Part shown: piece by piece, positions 1-10,140 of the stretch | Position numbering within the stretch: position 1 is the first letter of the stretch | How the letters are laid out: each line of letters opens with the position of its first letter | Origin: Nitrosomonas sp. Nm84 | GTDB lineage: Bacteria > Pseudomonadota > Gammaproteobacteria > Burkholderiales > Nitrosomonadaceae | Assembly (NCBI RefSeq): GCF_003201565.1 | Contig: NZ_QJJP01000001.1 | Coordinates: 186,001 to 250,000 of the forward strand | Direction: 5' to 3' | Length of the DNA stretch: 64,000 nt | Notes under the pieces: model-generated | Database searches by the model: none | Told to the model about the DNA's origin: nothing | The model's input: the letters and a program-made list of their open reading frames with translations, nothing else | Translations under genes and position numbers: made by a program

Positions 1-148
1 TGGCGGTAACAATATCGATTTCGGCACTCAACGGTTGCCCCAACGCTGAATTGAGTGTCAATTTACCGAGTCCCGCTGCATGGATAGCGGCCCAAGGTAA
101 CATCAGAATGATTACAAACAAACTTACTCTAAAAGAAGTTTTATACAC
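1..148 (-). CDS. fimV: FimV/HubP-type polar protein, N-terminal fragment (cut by window edge)
   Basis: Only the first 49 codons are present; the gene continues past the left edge. A GTG start at 148 has an AAAGGGG ribosome-binding site upstream. The reading frame gives a signal peptide (MYKTSFRVSLFVIILMLPWA) followed by AAGLGKLTLNSALGQPLSAE, the conserved start of the mature FimV family. FimV is an inner-membrane peptidoglycan-binding polar organiser linked to type IV pili and twitching in other proteobacteria. Position directly after asd matches the usual leuCDB-asd-fimV order of betaproteobacteria. The fragment is too short to judge the rest of the protein. Confidence 0.82.
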   Translation of the reverse strand, partial: MYKTSFRVSLFVIILMLPWAAIHAAGLGKLTLNSALGQPLSAEIDIVTA

Positions 149-314
149 TGAGATACCCCTTTAGTTCTTTGAAAATAAATACCAGCAGGCGAGCATTGTA
201 AGATAATCACATAATGAGATTATGCTTGGAATCAGGTTAATTCATTTCAGAAAACCCTTGATCACCCATAACATGCTACCAACCAATTTGAAAAACTGGA
301 GATTGTGAACACAT

Positions 315-1427
315 TCAATGTTCAATCAGTATACGTAACATTCTTCGCAATGGCTCCGCAGCTCCCCATAGCAGCTGGTCGCCTACTGTAAAAACTGATA
401 GATATTCCCCGCCCATCGCCAATTTGCGTAAGCGACCTACCGGTATCGATAACGACCCGGTTACGGCGGTAGGTGTTAATCTTGAAGTAGTTGCTCCTCG
501 CTCATTAGGAACAACGTGTACCCAATCATTAGCACTGGCGATAATTTCTTCAATTTCATCCAGTGGTACATCTTGTTTTAATTTTATTGTCAAAGCTTGG
601 CTATGGCATCGCATTGCGCCAACACGTACGCAGATTCCATCAACCGGTATCTGCCGATCACTTCTTCCAAGGATTTTATTAGTTTCCGCTTGGCCTTTCC
701 ATTCTTCACGACTCTGCCCATTGGCCACCTCTTTATCAATCCATGGAATCAGGCTTCCCGCCAATGGCACGCCAAAATTTTCTGTTGGAAATTTCTTATC
801 GCGCAAAGTACCAGCTACCTCACGGTCAATATCCAGAATATTCGAAGCTGGGTCATCCAGTAAATCTTTTGCAACTCTATGGGCTTCACCCATTTGTTGC
901 AACAACTCGCGCATGTTCTTGGCCCCAGCACCTGATGCAGCCTGATAGGTCATGGCGCTCATCCAGTCCACCATACCTTTTTCAAACAGACCGCCAACCG
1001 CCATCAGCATCAAACTTACCGTGCAATTGCCACCAATGTAATTTTTCACGCCATCATGCAATGCTTGTTTGATCACGGGCATATTGACCGGATCCAGTAT
1101 GATAACGGCATCATCCTCCATGCGTAACGCTGATGCGGCATCTATCCAGTATCCTTGCCATCCGGATTGACGCAATTGTTTAATCACTTGATTCGTATAA
1201 TCACCGCCCTGACACGAAATAATAACATCCATTGCGTTCAGCTGAGCGATGTCAAAGGCATCCATTAAGGGTGGAATTTCTTTACCAATTTCAGGACCTG
1301 TGCCACCTTTCTGAGATGTTGTAAAAAAAACAGGATCTATCAAAGAAAAATCTTCTTCTTCGCGCATTCTCTGTATTAACACGGAGCCGACCATTCCACG
1401 CCAACCAACAAAACCAACTTGTTTCAT
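315..1427 (-). CDS. asd: aspartate-semialdehyde dehydrogenase
   Basis: NADPH-dependent reductive dephosphorylation of aspartyl phosphate to aspartate semialdehyde, the branch point to lysine/diaminopimelate, methionine and threonine. At 370 residues it matches the length of the enterobacterial enzyme. The N-terminus carries the dinucleotide-binding glycine motif ([11 protein letters not shown], residues 5-15), and the catalytic cysteine is Cys135 in GGNCTVS. It ends the leuC-leuD-leuB-asd series, 155 bp after leuB, and precedes fimV. The start is ATG with a GAGAA-type ribosome-binding site. Family assignment is firm. Confidence 0.97.
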   Translation of the reverse strand: MKQVGFVGWRGMVGSVLIQRMREEEDFSLIDPVFFTTSQKGGTGPEIGKEIPPLMDAFDIAQLNAMDVIISCQGGDYTNQVIKQLRQSGWQGYWIDAASALRMEDDAVIILDPVNMPVIKQALHDGVKNYIGGNCTVSLMLMAVGGLFEKGMVDWMSAMTYQAASGAGAKNMRELLQQMGEAHRVAKDLLDDPASNILDIDREVAGTLRDKKFPTENFGVPLAGSLIPWIDKEVANGQSREEWKGQAETNKILGRSDRQIPVDGICVRVGAMRCHSQALTIKLKQDVPLDEIEEIIASANDWVHVVPNERGATTSRLTPTAVTGSLSIPVGRLRKLAMGGEYLSVFTVGDQLLWGAAEPLRRMLRILIEH

Positions 1428-1582
1428 TGCTTTTCTCTTATCCTAAAATTGACAATCGGTTATCAAATAAAAAAACACCGCACAAATATTAGCTTACTTT
1501 GCAAATTGATAACAAATGATTAATACATGAAATTCACCTTAATTCTCTATCATTTCATGAAATTCGCTATTCGGAATACATT

Positions 1583-2644
1583 TCACATCATTGATAATAC
1601 CGCATCACCCATCGCTGTTGTACCAACGGACTTCATATTCGGCTCATCAATATCCTTTGTTCTGTAACCTAGTGCCAGAACCTTCTTAACAGCATTTTCT
1701 ATCTGTTGCGCTGCATCTTCCTGATTAAACGTGTAGCGTAACATCATGGCAACCGACAATATCGTAGCGAGCGGATTAGCCACATCCTTTCCGGCGATAT
1801 CCGGTGCGGAGCCATGAATCGGCTCGTACAAACCTTTATTATTTTCATCCAGAGAAGCGGAAGGCAGCATTCCAATGGATCCCGTTAACATCGAGGCCTC
1901 ATCAGATAAAATATCACCAAACATATTTCCGGTAACAATGACATCAAATTGCTTAGGATTGCGTACCAATTGCATTGCGGCGTTATCGACCAACATATGC
2001 GAGAGTATCACTTGCGGGTACTCTTTTGATACTTCGATCACGATATCGCGCCACAATTGCGTACATTCCAGCACATTCATTTTATCAACAGAACACAATT
2101 TGCCGTGCCGTTTGTTGGCTGCTTTAAAAGCAACATGTGCGATGCGCCGTATCTCTGCTTCGCTGTATATCATCGTATTAAATCCGACACGTTGTCCGTC
2201 ACGCAGTTCAATGCCACGCGGCTCGCCGAAATAAATATCGCCAGTGAGCTCACGCACGATCATGATATCGAGGCCGGCAACTACGTCATATTTCAGGCTG
2301 GAGGCATTCGCCAGCTCCGGGTAGAGTATCGCCGGTCGCAAGTTGGCAAACAAATTAAGCGCCTTGCGAATAGCGAGCAAACCTCTTTCAGGGCGCTGCT
2401 GGCGCGGCAAATCATCATATTGCGGACCGCCCACAGCGCCTAACAAAACCGCATCCGCTTGACTGGCCAATCGATGCGTTGCTTCAGGATACGGCTCTCC
2501 GGTTGCATCGACCGCACAACCCCCAATCAATCCATATTCCAATTCAACAGCTAGGCCACCTGCTTTTAAAACATTCAGCACCCGCACAGCTTGTGCGATA
2601 ATTTCCGGCCCGATGCCGTCGCCTGCTAAAACAGCAATTTTCAT
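1583..2644 (-). CDS. leuB: 3-isopropylmalate dehydrogenase
   Basis: Oxidative decarboxylation of 3-isopropylmalate in leucine biosynthesis, NAD-dependent. The 353-residue protein begins [15 protein letters not shown], the isocitrate/isopropylmalate dehydrogenase start. It shows the substrate-loop region ([15 protein letters not shown], about 76-90) and the C-terminal NAD-binding signature [17 protein letters not shown] (about 271-287). It lies 26 bp downstream of leuD in the same direction, so co-transcription with leuC and leuD is likely. Confidence 0.97.
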   Translation of the reverse strand: MKIAVLAGDGIGPEIIAQAVRVLNVLKAGGLAVELEYGLIGGCAVDATGEPYPEATHRLASQADAVLLGAVGGPQYDDLPRQQRPERGLLAIRKALNLFANLRPAILYPELANASSLKYDVVAGLDIMIVRELTGDIYFGEPRGIELRDGQRVGFNTMIYSEAEIRRIAHVAFKAANKRHGKLCSVDKMNVLECTQLWRDIVIEVSKEYPQVILSHMLVDNAAMQLVRNPKQFDVIVTGNMFGDILSDEASMLTGSIGMLPSASLDENNKGLYEPIHGSAPDIAGKDVANPLATILSVAMMLRYTFNQEDAAQQIENAVKKVLALGYRTKDIDEPNMKSVGTTAMGDAVLSMM

Positions 2645-2670
2645 AATATCCTAACTTTCAGCGATGTCAT

Positions 2671-3309
2671 TTACATGAACAGCCAAGGCTGCTCAGTGCG
2701 TCTCTTTTGTTCAAATTGCTTGATTTTCTCTGTATGTTGCAAGGTCAAACCAATCTCATCCAAACCGTTCACCAGACAATGTTTGCGGAAGGCATCGACA
2801 GTAAAGCCGAATGCTTCATTTTTAGGCGTAACGACAGTTTGTTTCTGCAGATCGACTGTAAGGCAGTATCCTGCGGTTGATTTTACTTCTTCAAACAAAC
2901 GATCCAATACTGTCGCATCCAAAATGATCGGCAATAAGCCGATCTTAAAGCAATTGTTAAAAAATATGTCCGCAAAACTGGGAGCGATGATGACTCGAAA
3001 ACCAAAATCCTGAAGCGACCAAGGCGCATGCTCCCGGCTCGATCCGCAACCAAAATTTGCACGTGCCAGCAATATCTGCGCACCTTGATAACGCGGTTGA
3101 TTCAACACGAATTCCGGATTCGGTTGGCGTTTTATCGGATCCATTCCGGGTTCCCCGTGATCCAGGTAGCGCCACTCATCAAATAAATTTTGACCGAAAC
3201 CCGAGCGCTTGATTGATTTAAGAAATTGTTTCGGAATGATGGCATCGGTATCGACATTTGCGCGATCCAGTGGCGCCACCAAACCAGTAACCGTATGAAA
3301 TTTTTCCAT
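2671..3309 (-). CDS. leuD: 3-isopropylmalate dehydratase small subunit
   Basis: Small (swivel-domain) subunit of isopropylmalate isomerase, which pairs with LeuC to convert 2- to 3-isopropylmalate. The 212-residue length is typical. The N-terminus carries [19 protein letters not shown] (about 13-31), and [13 protein letters not shown] (about 85-97) is the aconitase-family substrate-binding swivel motif. It begins 7 bp after leuC, which implies translational coupling of the two subunits. Confidence 0.97.
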   Translation of the reverse strand: MEKFHTVTGLVAPLDRANVDTDAIIPKQFLKSIKRSGFGQNLFDEWRYLDHGEPGMDPIKRQPNPEFVLNQPRYQGAQILLARANFGCGSSREHAPWSLQDFGFRVIIAPSFADIFFNNCFKIGLLPIILDATVLDRLFEEVKSTAGYCLTVDLQKQTVVTPKNEAFGFTVDAFRKHCLVNGLDEIGLTLQHTEKIKQFEQKRRTEQPWLFM

Positions 3310-3316
3310 TGATATG

Positions 3317-4732
3317 TTATCCGCCTATCTTACGCACATCGACAAAATGTCCGGCGATGGCAGCCGCCGCAGCCATTGCCGGGCTGACCAGATGCGTTCT
3401 GCCGCCAGGCCCTTGCCTGCCCTCAAAATTACGATTCGAGGTCGAAGCGCATCGTTCACCGGCTGTCAATCGATCATCATTCATAGCTAGACACATGGAA
3501 CATCCGGGTTCGCGCCATTCAAATCCTGCTGCCAGAAAAATTTGATCCAGCCCTTCTTGTTCGGCTTGTTTCTTAACCAAGCCCGAACCAGGCACAACCA
3601 GCGCTTGTTTGATATTAACCGCAACATGTTTTCCTTTGACAACGTGCGCAGCTGCACGTAAATCTTCAATACGCGAATTAGTACAGGAACCGATGAATAC
3701 CTTGTCGAGAGTAATCTGTTGAATCGGTGTATTTGCGTACAACCCCATGTAATTCAATGCTTGTTGCATATCATGGCGCTTCACTTCATCACTAATGAGA
3801 GCAGGATCGGGCACCGCACCATCGATCGTCGTCACCATTTCAGGCGACGTTCCCCAGGTTACCTGAGGTTTGATTTGCGCAGCATCTAAAACCACTGTTC
3901 GGTCAAAGATCGCATCGTTATCACTATGGAGTGTGCGCCAATAGGCAACCGCTCTACCCCATAATTCCCCTTGTGGCGCGAAAGGCCGTCCTTTGATGTA
4001 ATCGATCGTTGTATCATCAACAGCCACCATACCGGCGCGCGCACCGGCTTCAATCGCCATATTACACAGCGTCATACGCCCTTCCATGGATAACGCACGA
4101 ATGGCACTGCCCGAAAATTCAATCGCATAGCCTGTTCCACCCGCAGTACCAATTTCACCGATGATTGCCAAGGCGATATCCTTAGCGGTAATCCCCAGAC
4201 CCAATTTGCCATCAACAGAAATGCGCATAGCTTTGGATTTCTTCATCAATAAACATTGCGTCGCCAATACATGTTCGACCTCTGAAGTGCCGATACCAAA
4301 TGCCAAACAACCAAACGCACCGTGTGTACTGGTGTGTGAGTCGCCACAAACAACCGTCATGCCGGGCAATGTTGCACCTTGCTCAGGACCAATGACATGC
4401 ACAATACCTTGACGCAGATCCTGCATCTTAAATTCGGTAATCCCCAATTCATCGCAATTCTGATCCAGCGTATCGACTTGTAAACGAGAAATGGGATCAT
4501 GAATACCATGACTACGATCGGTTGTCGGCACGTTATGATCCGCAACCGCAAGAATGGAATCAAGGCGCCAAGGTTTCCTTCCAGCCAGCTTCAAACTTTC
4601 AAATGCTTGCGGACTGGTCACCTCGTGCACCAGATGGCGGTCAATATAGATCAACGTCATGCTGTCCGGCTCGGCAGATTCAGCATGCACTACATGTTGG
4701 TTCCAAAGCTTGTCGTATAGCGTTTGCATCAT
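3317..4732 (-). CDS. leuC: 3-isopropylmalate dehydratase large subunit
   Basis: Catalytic [4Fe-4S] subunit of isopropylmalate isomerase. The 471-residue length is standard. Cluster cysteines are visible in [13 protein letters not shown] and in CSMCLAMN near the C-terminus. The aconitase signature [19 protein letters not shown] (about 131-149) is present. The start could be the first or second of two consecutive ATG codons. It opens the leucine block; no leader peptide or attenuator was recognised in the short gap upstream. Confidence 0.97.
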   Translation of the reverse strand: MMQTLYDKLWNQHVVHAESAEPDSMTLIYIDRHLVHEVTSPQAFESLKLAGRKPWRLDSILAVADHNVPTTDRSHGIHDPISRLQVDTLDQNCDELGITEFKMQDLRQGIVHVIGPEQGATLPGMTVVCGDSHTSTHGAFGCLAFGIGTSEVEHVLATQCLLMKKSKAMRISVDGKLGLGITAKDIALAIIGEIGTAGGTGYAIEFSGSAIRALSMEGRMTLCNMAIEAGARAGMVAVDDTTIDYIKGRPFAPQGELWGRAVAYWRTLHSDNDAIFDRTVVLDAAQIKPQVTWGTSPEMVTTIDGAVPDPALISDEVKRHDMQQALNYMGLYANTPIQQITLDKVFIGSCTNSRIEDLRAAAHVVKGKHVAVNIKQALVVPGSGLVKKQAEQEGLDQIFLAAGFEWREPGCSMCLAMNDDRLTAGERCASTSNRNFEGRQGPGGRTHLVSPAMAAAAAIAGHFVDVRKIGG

Positions 4733-4809
4733 ACAAATTTAAAATTGGGTTAATGCGCAATTATCCCATAAAGTTTACTGATTCAACAAACTCAGCACGT
4801 TATATTGTA

Positions 4810-5955
4810 TTAATTATTGAACGATTTCATTTTCCATGCGATTAAAATCAACCCGATTGACGCTGCAACAGCGCTGATAAAGAAAGTCACATTCGCACCT
4901 AGCCAATCCCAGGTATATCCGCTAAATACCGATCCCAAAGCCCCTCCCAATCCATAAGCAATACCGGTATAAATCGCCTGACCTTTCGCTTGATGGCGGC
5001 CTTGAAAAAATTGATGGATCGCCATCATCGCCGCAATATGATGTGCACCATAAGTCGCTGCATGTAAAACCTGCGCAAGAATAATAATGATCGGCCATTC
5101 AACACCTTGCCCAATCATCAGAAATCGCAGGATAGCGCACGCGAAACTGAAAATTAAAATGTGCTTTAAACTAAAGTGCTGCATCAGCCACGGCATAATA
5201 AAAAAAATGGCAATTTCGCAAGCAACGCCGGCAGCCCACAATAATCCAACAAATCCTTTGTCATAGCCGTGCTCAACCAAATAAATTGAGAAAAACGTAT
5301 AGTAAGCACCATGCGCAAACAACATCAAGAAACTGGAGAATAAAAAGGCCATCACTGCCGGATGCATGCAAATCTGCCTTACCGAATGAAGTCCGGTGGC
5401 ATAATTGATAATTTCCTTTTCAGGAATTTGATAAGAAAAAATCACAATCCCAAGCTTGAGCGCCAGCACAATCCAAAGCAACCAACCAATCTCCACACTT
5501 TCCAAGAAATAGCCGATACCGATCACTGCAAAAACAAATCCAACCGAGCCCCATGAGCGAATACGTCCATATTTGTCAGTATAATCCCCCAAATGAGACA
5601 GCGTAATCGCTTCCATCAATGGCAAAGATGCACTCCAAAAGAAGCTCATTAACAGCATGACAAAAAATATCCAGGCGAAAGACTCGACCCAAAAAAATCC
5701 GCAGAAGCTTAAAAAGCCACTGACAGCGGCAACCTGAACTACTCGAACACGCTTGCCAGTATGATCTGCCAACCAGCCCCAAACAGCCGGGGAAAAAATA
5801 CGCGTAACCAGCAGCAATGACATCAGCACGCCAATTTGCAGCGCATTAAATGACAGCGATTGCAGATATAGGCTCCAATACGGTGCAAATGCACCAACAA
5901 AAGCAAAATAAAAGAAATAAAAACCGGAAAGACGCCAATAAGGAAGTAAGTGCAT
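4810..5955 (-). CDS. MFS permease, phenylpropionate-permease (HcaT/LacY-like) family
   Basis: A 381-residue protein that is almost entirely hydrophobic, with about 12 predicted membrane segments. The N-terminal half contains the major-facilitator loop motif GWLADHTGKRVRV (about 60-72) between helices 2 and 3. The start (MHLLPYWRLSGFYFFYF) and overall pattern resemble the PPP/HcaT branch of the MFS, related to nucleoside and lactose H+ symporters. The substrate cannot be read from sequence. It sits alone 77 bp upstream of leuC in the same direction, with no catabolic partner in view. Confidence 0.85.
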   Translation of the reverse strand: MHLLPYWRLSGFYFFYFAFVGAFAPYWSLYLQSLSFNALQIGVLMSLLLVTRIFSPAVWGWLADHTGKRVRVVQVAAVSGFLSFCGFFWVESFAWIFFVMLLMSFFWSASLPLMEAITLSHLGDYTDKYGRIRSWGSVGFVFAVIGIGYFLESVEIGWLLWIVLALKLGIVIFSYQIPEKEIINYATGLHSVRQICMHPAVMAFLFSSFLMLFAHGAYYTFFSIYLVEHGYDKGFVGLLWAAGVACEIAIFFIMPWLMQHFSLKHILIFSFACAILRFLMIGQGVEWPIIIILAQVLHAATYGAHHIAAMMAIHQFFQGRHQAKGQAIYTGIAYGLGGALGSVFSGYTWDWLGANVTFFISAVAASIGLILIAWKMKSFNN

Positions 5956-6329
5956 AAAGTAAGCTAATTGACGCTGTAACGATAGAAAATTATAGCTTTT
6001 AGCGACGCTATGAAATAGAGAATTTAATTGAAAGCAAAAATCCTATAATATCAATTGGTTGATCAAAAGAAATACAAAATCACCGGTATCTCAAAATCAT
6101 CATGACATTAATTTTACAAGAAACAAGAAAGTTATTTTGCACGATTAGCGGCAATAAAACGAGAGATTAAATCGATTCAATGCGATCATCTCTCTAGTAA
6201 CATCAAACATCATTTGACCAATACTTGCAGCAAGAATTATCAACCGGCATTTCTTGACAAAACGTACAGCATCACTATAATCCACCCTTTGCTTACAAAG
6301 TGATCTAAGTCGCACAGGAACTTCATATT
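5956..6329. other. AT-rich intergenic region upstream of the tRNA pair
   Basis: No protein gene is supported here. The minus-strand reading frame across 6145-6405 is created by the tRNA-Gly gene. The only recognisable element is a strong promoter at 6254-6281, listed separately. Confidence 0.6.
6254..6281 (+). promoter_or_regulatory. sigma-70 promoter for the tRNA-Gly/tRNA-Cys pair
   Basis: Perfect consensus -35 TTGACA (6254-6259) and -10 TATAAT (6276-6281) separated by 16 bp. Predicted transcription start is near 6288, about 40 bp upstream of tRNA-Gly, as expected for a stable-RNA promoter. Confidence 0.85.
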
Positions 6330-6404
6330 GCGGGAATAGCTCAGTGGTAGAGCACAACCTTGCCAAGGTTGGGGTCGCGAGTTCGAGCCTCGTTTCCCGC
6401 TCCA
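6330..6404 (+). tRNA. glyT-GCC: tRNA-Gly (anticodon GCC)
   Basis: Cloverleaf with acceptor arms GCGGGAA and TTCCCGC (6394-6400), discriminator T and an encoded CCA (6402-6404). The anticodon loop CTTGCCAAG gives GCC. The T-arm GTTCGAGCC is canonical. The following tRNA-Cys is 112 bp downstream, so both are probably processed from one transcript. The gene symbol is descriptive only. Confidence 0.95.
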
Positions 6405-6516
6405 TTTTTTACAAAAAATGGTTCTTATGAAATGTCTTTTGATAACCGGAAATCAAGTAGTCTCTCACAAGCTTTTTCCGTAAGATTTACAGCGCATATA
6501 GAAATTATGTACTCAT

Positions 6517-6590
6517 GGCGGGGTGGCAGAGTGGTCATGCAGCGGCCTGCAAAGCCGTCTACGCCGGTTCGATTCCGACCCCCGCCTCCA
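6517..6590 (+). tRNA. cysT-GCA: tRNA-Cys (anticodon GCA)
   Basis: Acceptor arms GGCGGGG (6517-6523) and CCCCGCC (6580-6586), discriminator T, encoded CCA. The anticodon loop CCTGCAAAG reads GCA. The T-arm GGTTCGATTCC is canonical. Its 3' end is followed by a short imperfect repeat and an integrase relic, suggesting this tRNA once served as an integration site. Confidence 0.95.
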
Positions 6591-6596
6591 TCTCCC

Positions 6597-6692
6597 ATTC
6601 CGTACGAATCCGAAGTAATCCATTAAACATAATACATAATAATTAAGCCGCTCTACAAGAAACTCCATTTCGTAGCAATCCAGAATAATCCG
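6597..6692 (+). repeat. imperfect direct repeat downstream of tRNA-Cys (possible att scar)
   Basis: Two 26-bp segments, 6597-6622 and 6667-6692, can be aligned with about seven mismatches. Both contain the pattern CGTA..AATCC...TAATCC. Such repeats beside a tRNA 3' end and an integrase relic are typical of the residue of tRNA-targeted integrative elements. The interpretation is inference. Confidence 0.4.
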
Positions 6693-6762
6693 CTAGAAGC
6701 CAGTAAAAAGTGTGGTAGCTATTTTTCACACCCAAAGTTACCGCATTATTATAGCCTTGAAA

Positions 6763-6889
6763 GAATTACTGACAGACTTAGCCTGCAAGAATTCAGTTGT
6801 TGAAGATGCCAAAATACGTAAACTTCATGATGGCCAAGGGCTTGATCTTTAGGTTCATCAAGATGGACGCAAGTACTGGCGGTTACGCT
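6763..6889 (+). pseudogene. tyrosine-recombinase integrase relic (DUF4102-type N-terminus)
   Basis: Translation in one frame from 6763 gives LTDLACKNSVVEDAKIRKL, then HDGQGLDL, an in-frame TAG, VHQDGRKYWRLRY and a further TAA. This is the pattern of the N-terminal arm-binding domain of P4-like integrases (LTD...AK...KL.DG.GL.L.V...G.KYWR..Y). Two stop codons and the absence of any catalytic domain show that it is dead. It lies 172 bp from the 3' end of tRNA-Cys, the usual position of such an integrase. The sequence after 6889 to about 7040 stays partly open but is not recognised. Confidence 0.7.
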
Positions 6890-6892
6890 ATT

Positions 6893-7339
6893 AAGATCAT
6901 TATGACCAGCTCCATCTTGACAGCACATATCAGAATCGCAAGTTCAAAGCAATCCAAGTTTTTTGTGACTACTCCGCCAATTCTGAATGTGCTATGTACG
7001 GTAACGAACAGAAAACCCAGCGTCTTTATTTTAATGTATTAAAGGTACAACTATGAGATATGTATTCATTTGCCACAGTTAAGCATTGACTATGAAATAT
7101 AAAATGTTTCCGTCGATGTTTTGCGAAATATCTTTAACCAGTATATTTTAAGAATTGCATATACATTCAATTACTTATTGTTTCTATAGAGGATTTGTTT
7201 GAATCGGTGTATGAATAGCTGCATCATTTTTTGGAAAATCTATTTTTAAATAACTATCATGCGCGAGCATCTTGCATATTTCAATGCTCCTATTTGAGTT
7301 CTTATCAAGCTGTCGCACTTAAAAATTCAGGAGAATCGC
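6893..7339. other. intergenic region between the integrase relic and poxB
   Basis: AT-rich sequence with no supported gene. The frame at 6797-7042 runs across the integrase relic in a different register and does not look like a real protein. The sequence just before 7340 (AGGAGA, 7330-7335) is the ribosome-binding site of the next gene. Confidence 0.5.
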
Positions 7340-9070
7340 ATGGGTCTCACCGTTGCCGAACAATTGGTCGAAATGCTCAAGTCTGCTGGTATCCGTCGCA
7401 TTTATGGCGTCACTGGTGATAGCCTGAATTTCTTCAACGACGCTCTACGTCGAGATGGCAGCATCGACTGGATTCACGTTCGCCATGAAGAAGCTGGTGC
7501 CTATGCTGCCATGGCTGAAGGTGTGCTTGGTGATATCGGGTGCTGTGCTGGCAGTTCCGGGCCGGGCCATGTCCATCTTATCAACGGTCTTTATGATGCT
7601 CATCGCTGGGGTGCACCCGTGTTGGCCCTGCCCTCGACCATTACCTCTGAGGATTACGGCACTGAGAGCTTTCAATCCACCGATCTTCGCATGTTCGACG
7701 GATGCAGTCATTACAATGAGGTGGCGACGACACCGCAGCAATTACCGCGAATGCTGCAACAGGCGCTTCAGCACGCATGGAATCGTAAAGGTGTAGGCAT
7801 ATGTGCTTTCCCTGGAGATCTGATGACATGTGACGCCGATGATGACGCACTGTGTACTGATTTGTATCGACCACAGCCGGTTATGGCTCCTTCCGATGCT
7901 GAAATTCAGCTATTGGCGGAATTGATCAATAGTTCCGATGACATCGGCATTTATGCAGGCATTGGCTGTGCTGATGCCCGTGCTGAGGTGATTGAGTTGG
8001 CTCGTCTTCTCAAGGCTCCGGTGGCTTATACGCTTAAGGCCAAGATGATGTTGGAATACGATAACCCTTACGCTGTAGGACTGACGGGTTTGCTGGGCAA
8101 TAAGGCCGGTGCTCGCGCCATTACCGGAGGCAAGCTGCTGCTTATGCTAGGCAGCGATTTTCCTTGGAAGGAATTCCTAAATAGTCCAGCCAGAATTGTA
8201 CAGATCGATACCAAACCAGAACGACTTGGTCGACGAGTTGCATTATACATGGGGCTGTGCGGTGATATTGGCCCCACGTTGCGGAAGTTGCTGCCATTAA
8301 TCGATCCTAAGGTAGAAGATGTTTTTTTAAGTGCCTGTCTGACGGACTATGTCGAAGTGGAGGAAGATCTCCGTGCGCATGCTGCGGATCCCGGCGAGGA
8401 AAACTTGATTAAGCCTGAATTTGTCGCCGCGATGATTGATCGGCTAGCCGACGTTGACGCAATCTTCACTGCAGATACCGGCATGAGTACAGTATGGGCG
8501 GCACGCTATCTATACGGCACCGGGAAGCGCACATTGTTGGGTAGTTTTTCGCACGGATCTATGGCCAATGCGATGCCGCAATCTATCGGTGCTGCACTGC
8601 ACTCACCCGAGCGTCAAGTCATCGCATTTTGTGGCGATGGAGGTATCTCGATGCTTATGGGAGATCTGGTGACGATTGCCCAGTATAAACTACCGATAAA
8701 ACTGATCGTTTTTAATAATCGTAGTTTGGGTATGGTTGAACTGGAAATGCAGGTGGCCGGCCTGCCCGACTGGCAGACAAAAATGATCAATCCAGATTTT
8801 GCGATGGTGGCCGAAGCTTGTGGCATTCGAGGTTATTCGGTTACTAATCCCGCCAAGCTCGAAAATGTTCTTCAGGTAGCATTGCTACATAATGGCCCAG
8901 CGCTTGTAAATGTGTTCACTAACCCGCATGCTCCGACTCTGCCGCCGCACACTTCGGTCGGCGTAATGTCTCGTTATATACAATCACAGGCCAAGCTGGC
9001 GCTGGGAGGTCGGATGGACGAAGTCTGGGATGCGTTTAGGACAAATATCAAATATATCCGAGATCTGTGA
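7340..9070 (+). CDS. poxB: pyruvate oxidase/dehydrogenase (quinone), PoxB type
   Basis: Thiamine-diphosphate and FAD enzyme that decarboxylates pyruvate to acetate and CO2 and passes electrons to the quinone pool at the inner membrane. The 576-residue protein aligns end to end, from memory, with E. coli PoxB. Visible motifs are GVTGDSLN (23-30), the ThDP-activating glutamate in RHEEAGA (Glu50), GSSGPGHVHLINGLYD, and the ThDP/Mg motif GDGG...NN near residues 430-460. Other ThDP decarboxylases are less likely given conserved LLGSFSHGSMANAMPQ. The start has an AGGAGA ribosome-binding site. It is a single gene flanked by intergenic sequence, close to an integration scar, so later acquisition is possible. 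Confidence 0.9.
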   Translation: MGLTVAEQLVEMLKSAGIRRIYGVTGDSLNFFNDALRRDGSIDWIHVRHEEAGAYAAMAEGVLGDIGCCAGSSGPGHVHLINGLYDAHRWGAPVLALPSTITSEDYGTESFQSTDLRMFDGCSHYNEVATTPQQLPRMLQQALQHAWNRKGVGICAFPGDLMTCDADDDALCTDLYRPQPVMAPSDAEIQLLAELINSSDDIGIYAGIGCADARAEVIELARLLKAPVAYTLKAKMMLEYDNPYAVGLTGLLGNKAGARAITGGKLLLMLGSDFPWKEFLNSPARIVQIDTKPERLGRRVALYMGLCGDIGPTLRKLLPLIDPKVEDVFLSACLTDYVEVEEDLRAHAADPGEENLIKPEFVAAMIDRLADVDAIFTADTGMSTVWAARYLYGTGKRTLLGSFSHGSMANAMPQSIGAALHSPERQVIAFCGDGGISMLMGDLVTIAQYKLPIKLIVFNNRSLGMVELEMQVAGLPDWQTKMINPDFAMVAEACGIRGYSVTNPAKLENVLQVALLHNGPALVNVFTNPHAPTLPPHTSVGVMSRYIQSQAKLALGGRMDEVWDAFRTNIKYIRDL

Positions 9071-9135
9071 TATGCCAATTAAGTCACCTCTCAAGGCTGT
9101 TTAAAGCTTCAATCTTAGTGTGACGAAAAATACTT

Positions 9136-9279
9136 GTGAAGATTTTTGTGATCGTATCATTGATTATTTGGGATCTAACCGGCTGCGCGACTAATGGTTT
9201 TTCTAATCAGTCAGAACAAAACGAAACATGTGCTTTAGCAGGCAGGGCATTCATGTACTCCTGTATTAGTCAAAGATAA
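9136..9279 (+). CDS. small putative lipoprotein
   Basis: A 47-codon frame starting at GTG. The product begins MKIFVIVSLIIWDLTGCATN, a short hydrophobic leader ending in a lipobox-like LTGC, followed by a polar tail with two more cysteines. No strong ribosome-binding site is seen, which lowers confidence. The pattern is that of small entericidin-like or orphan outer-membrane lipoproteins; function unknown. It lies between poxB and the convergent cheZ. Confidence 0.4.
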   Translation: MKIFVIVSLIIWDLTGCATNGFSNQSEQNETCALAGRAFMYSCISQR

Positions 9280-9344
9280 CCCCAAGAGTCACCTTTTTAT
9301 GAGAGAGACATAACGCATCTCAGTTTATCTTACCGGGTCCTGAC

Positions 9345-10094
9345 TTAGAATCCAAGACTAGCTAGCAGATCATCAACTTGGTCTTGATTACACACCACAT
9401 CACTTCTTTTTTCTGGGTTCGTTACTGGTCCGTTCATAAGACCGTCTTCTACAGGAATATTTTTCTTGGTCGAAACATTTGCGAGCAATAAATTTATCAA
9501 GTCTTTCTCCAAACTTTGTACCATATGCGCAATCTTTTTGATTACCTGGCCTGTCAGATCCTGAAAGTCCTGTGCCATCATGATTTCTAACAGCTGTGCA
9601 TTTGTAGCGTTGGTTTTCTCAGGAATCCTATCTAGATAATGAAGTGTGTCAATTAATAATGCCTTGAATTTCTCAGTATCAGCGTTTGTCTGCTGTGTTT
9701 CGAGAGCATGCTTCCACCGTTCAGATAAATGAACTGCATCTGTTGATAGTTTTTCTTGAATAGGCATTGCAATTTCAGTTGCGTTGAGCGTACGTTCAGC
9801 AGCCTGCTCGGTTTTGCTAGCAACATAAGATAGCTTATCCTGTGCTTCGGGTACTTCGGATGCAATTGCTTCAAGGCGCTTATCATATCCTAGCTCACGT
9901 AAGCTATCATGCAAATTCCGAGTTAATTGCCCAATCTGATCAATGACTTTCCTATCGGTTACAATTAATTTATTTTCTTCCATATCTTTTATGGCAGATA
10001 CGGGTGATGTATCAGTCAATTTGATCGATTTGAGGTTGGCTTTATCTTGAAACGCATCATCAGATTTTGCTTTTATAAGATGTTTTGTATTCAT
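9345..10094 (-). CDS. cheZ: chemotaxis protein phosphatase CheZ
   Basis: Removes phosphate from phospho-CheY to end the tumble/reversal signal. The 249-residue, mainly helical protein has the catalytic segment MMAQDFQDLTGQVIKKI; by alignment with E. coli the catalytic pair is Asp179 and Gln183. The C-terminus DDLLASLGF is the CheY-binding peptide. The N-terminal 40 residues are a polar extension. It lies 46 bp downstream of cheY and is probably co-transcribed from the FliA-type promoter upstream of cheY. Confidence 0.95.
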   Translation of the reverse strand: MNTKHLIKAKSDDAFQDKANLKSIKLTDTSPVSAIKDMEENKLIVTDRKVIDQIGQLTRNLHDSLRELGYDKRLEAIASEVPEAQDKLSYVASKTEQAAERTLNATEIAMPIQEKLSTDAVHLSERWKHALETQQTNADTEKFKALLIDTLHYLDRIPEKTNATNAQLLEIMMAQDFQDLTGQVIKKIAHMVQSLEKDLINLLLANVSTKKNIPVEDGLMNGPVTNPEKRSDVVCNQDQVDDLLASLGF

Positions 10095-10140
10095 TTTGGA
10101 CTCAATAGTTTGCTGTGAAAAGAAATAAACACTGCACCAA

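Noticed and set aside
6145-6405. 86-codon minus-strand frame over tRNA-Gly
   Set aside because: Most of its coding-like part is the complement of the tRNA gene, a common false call.
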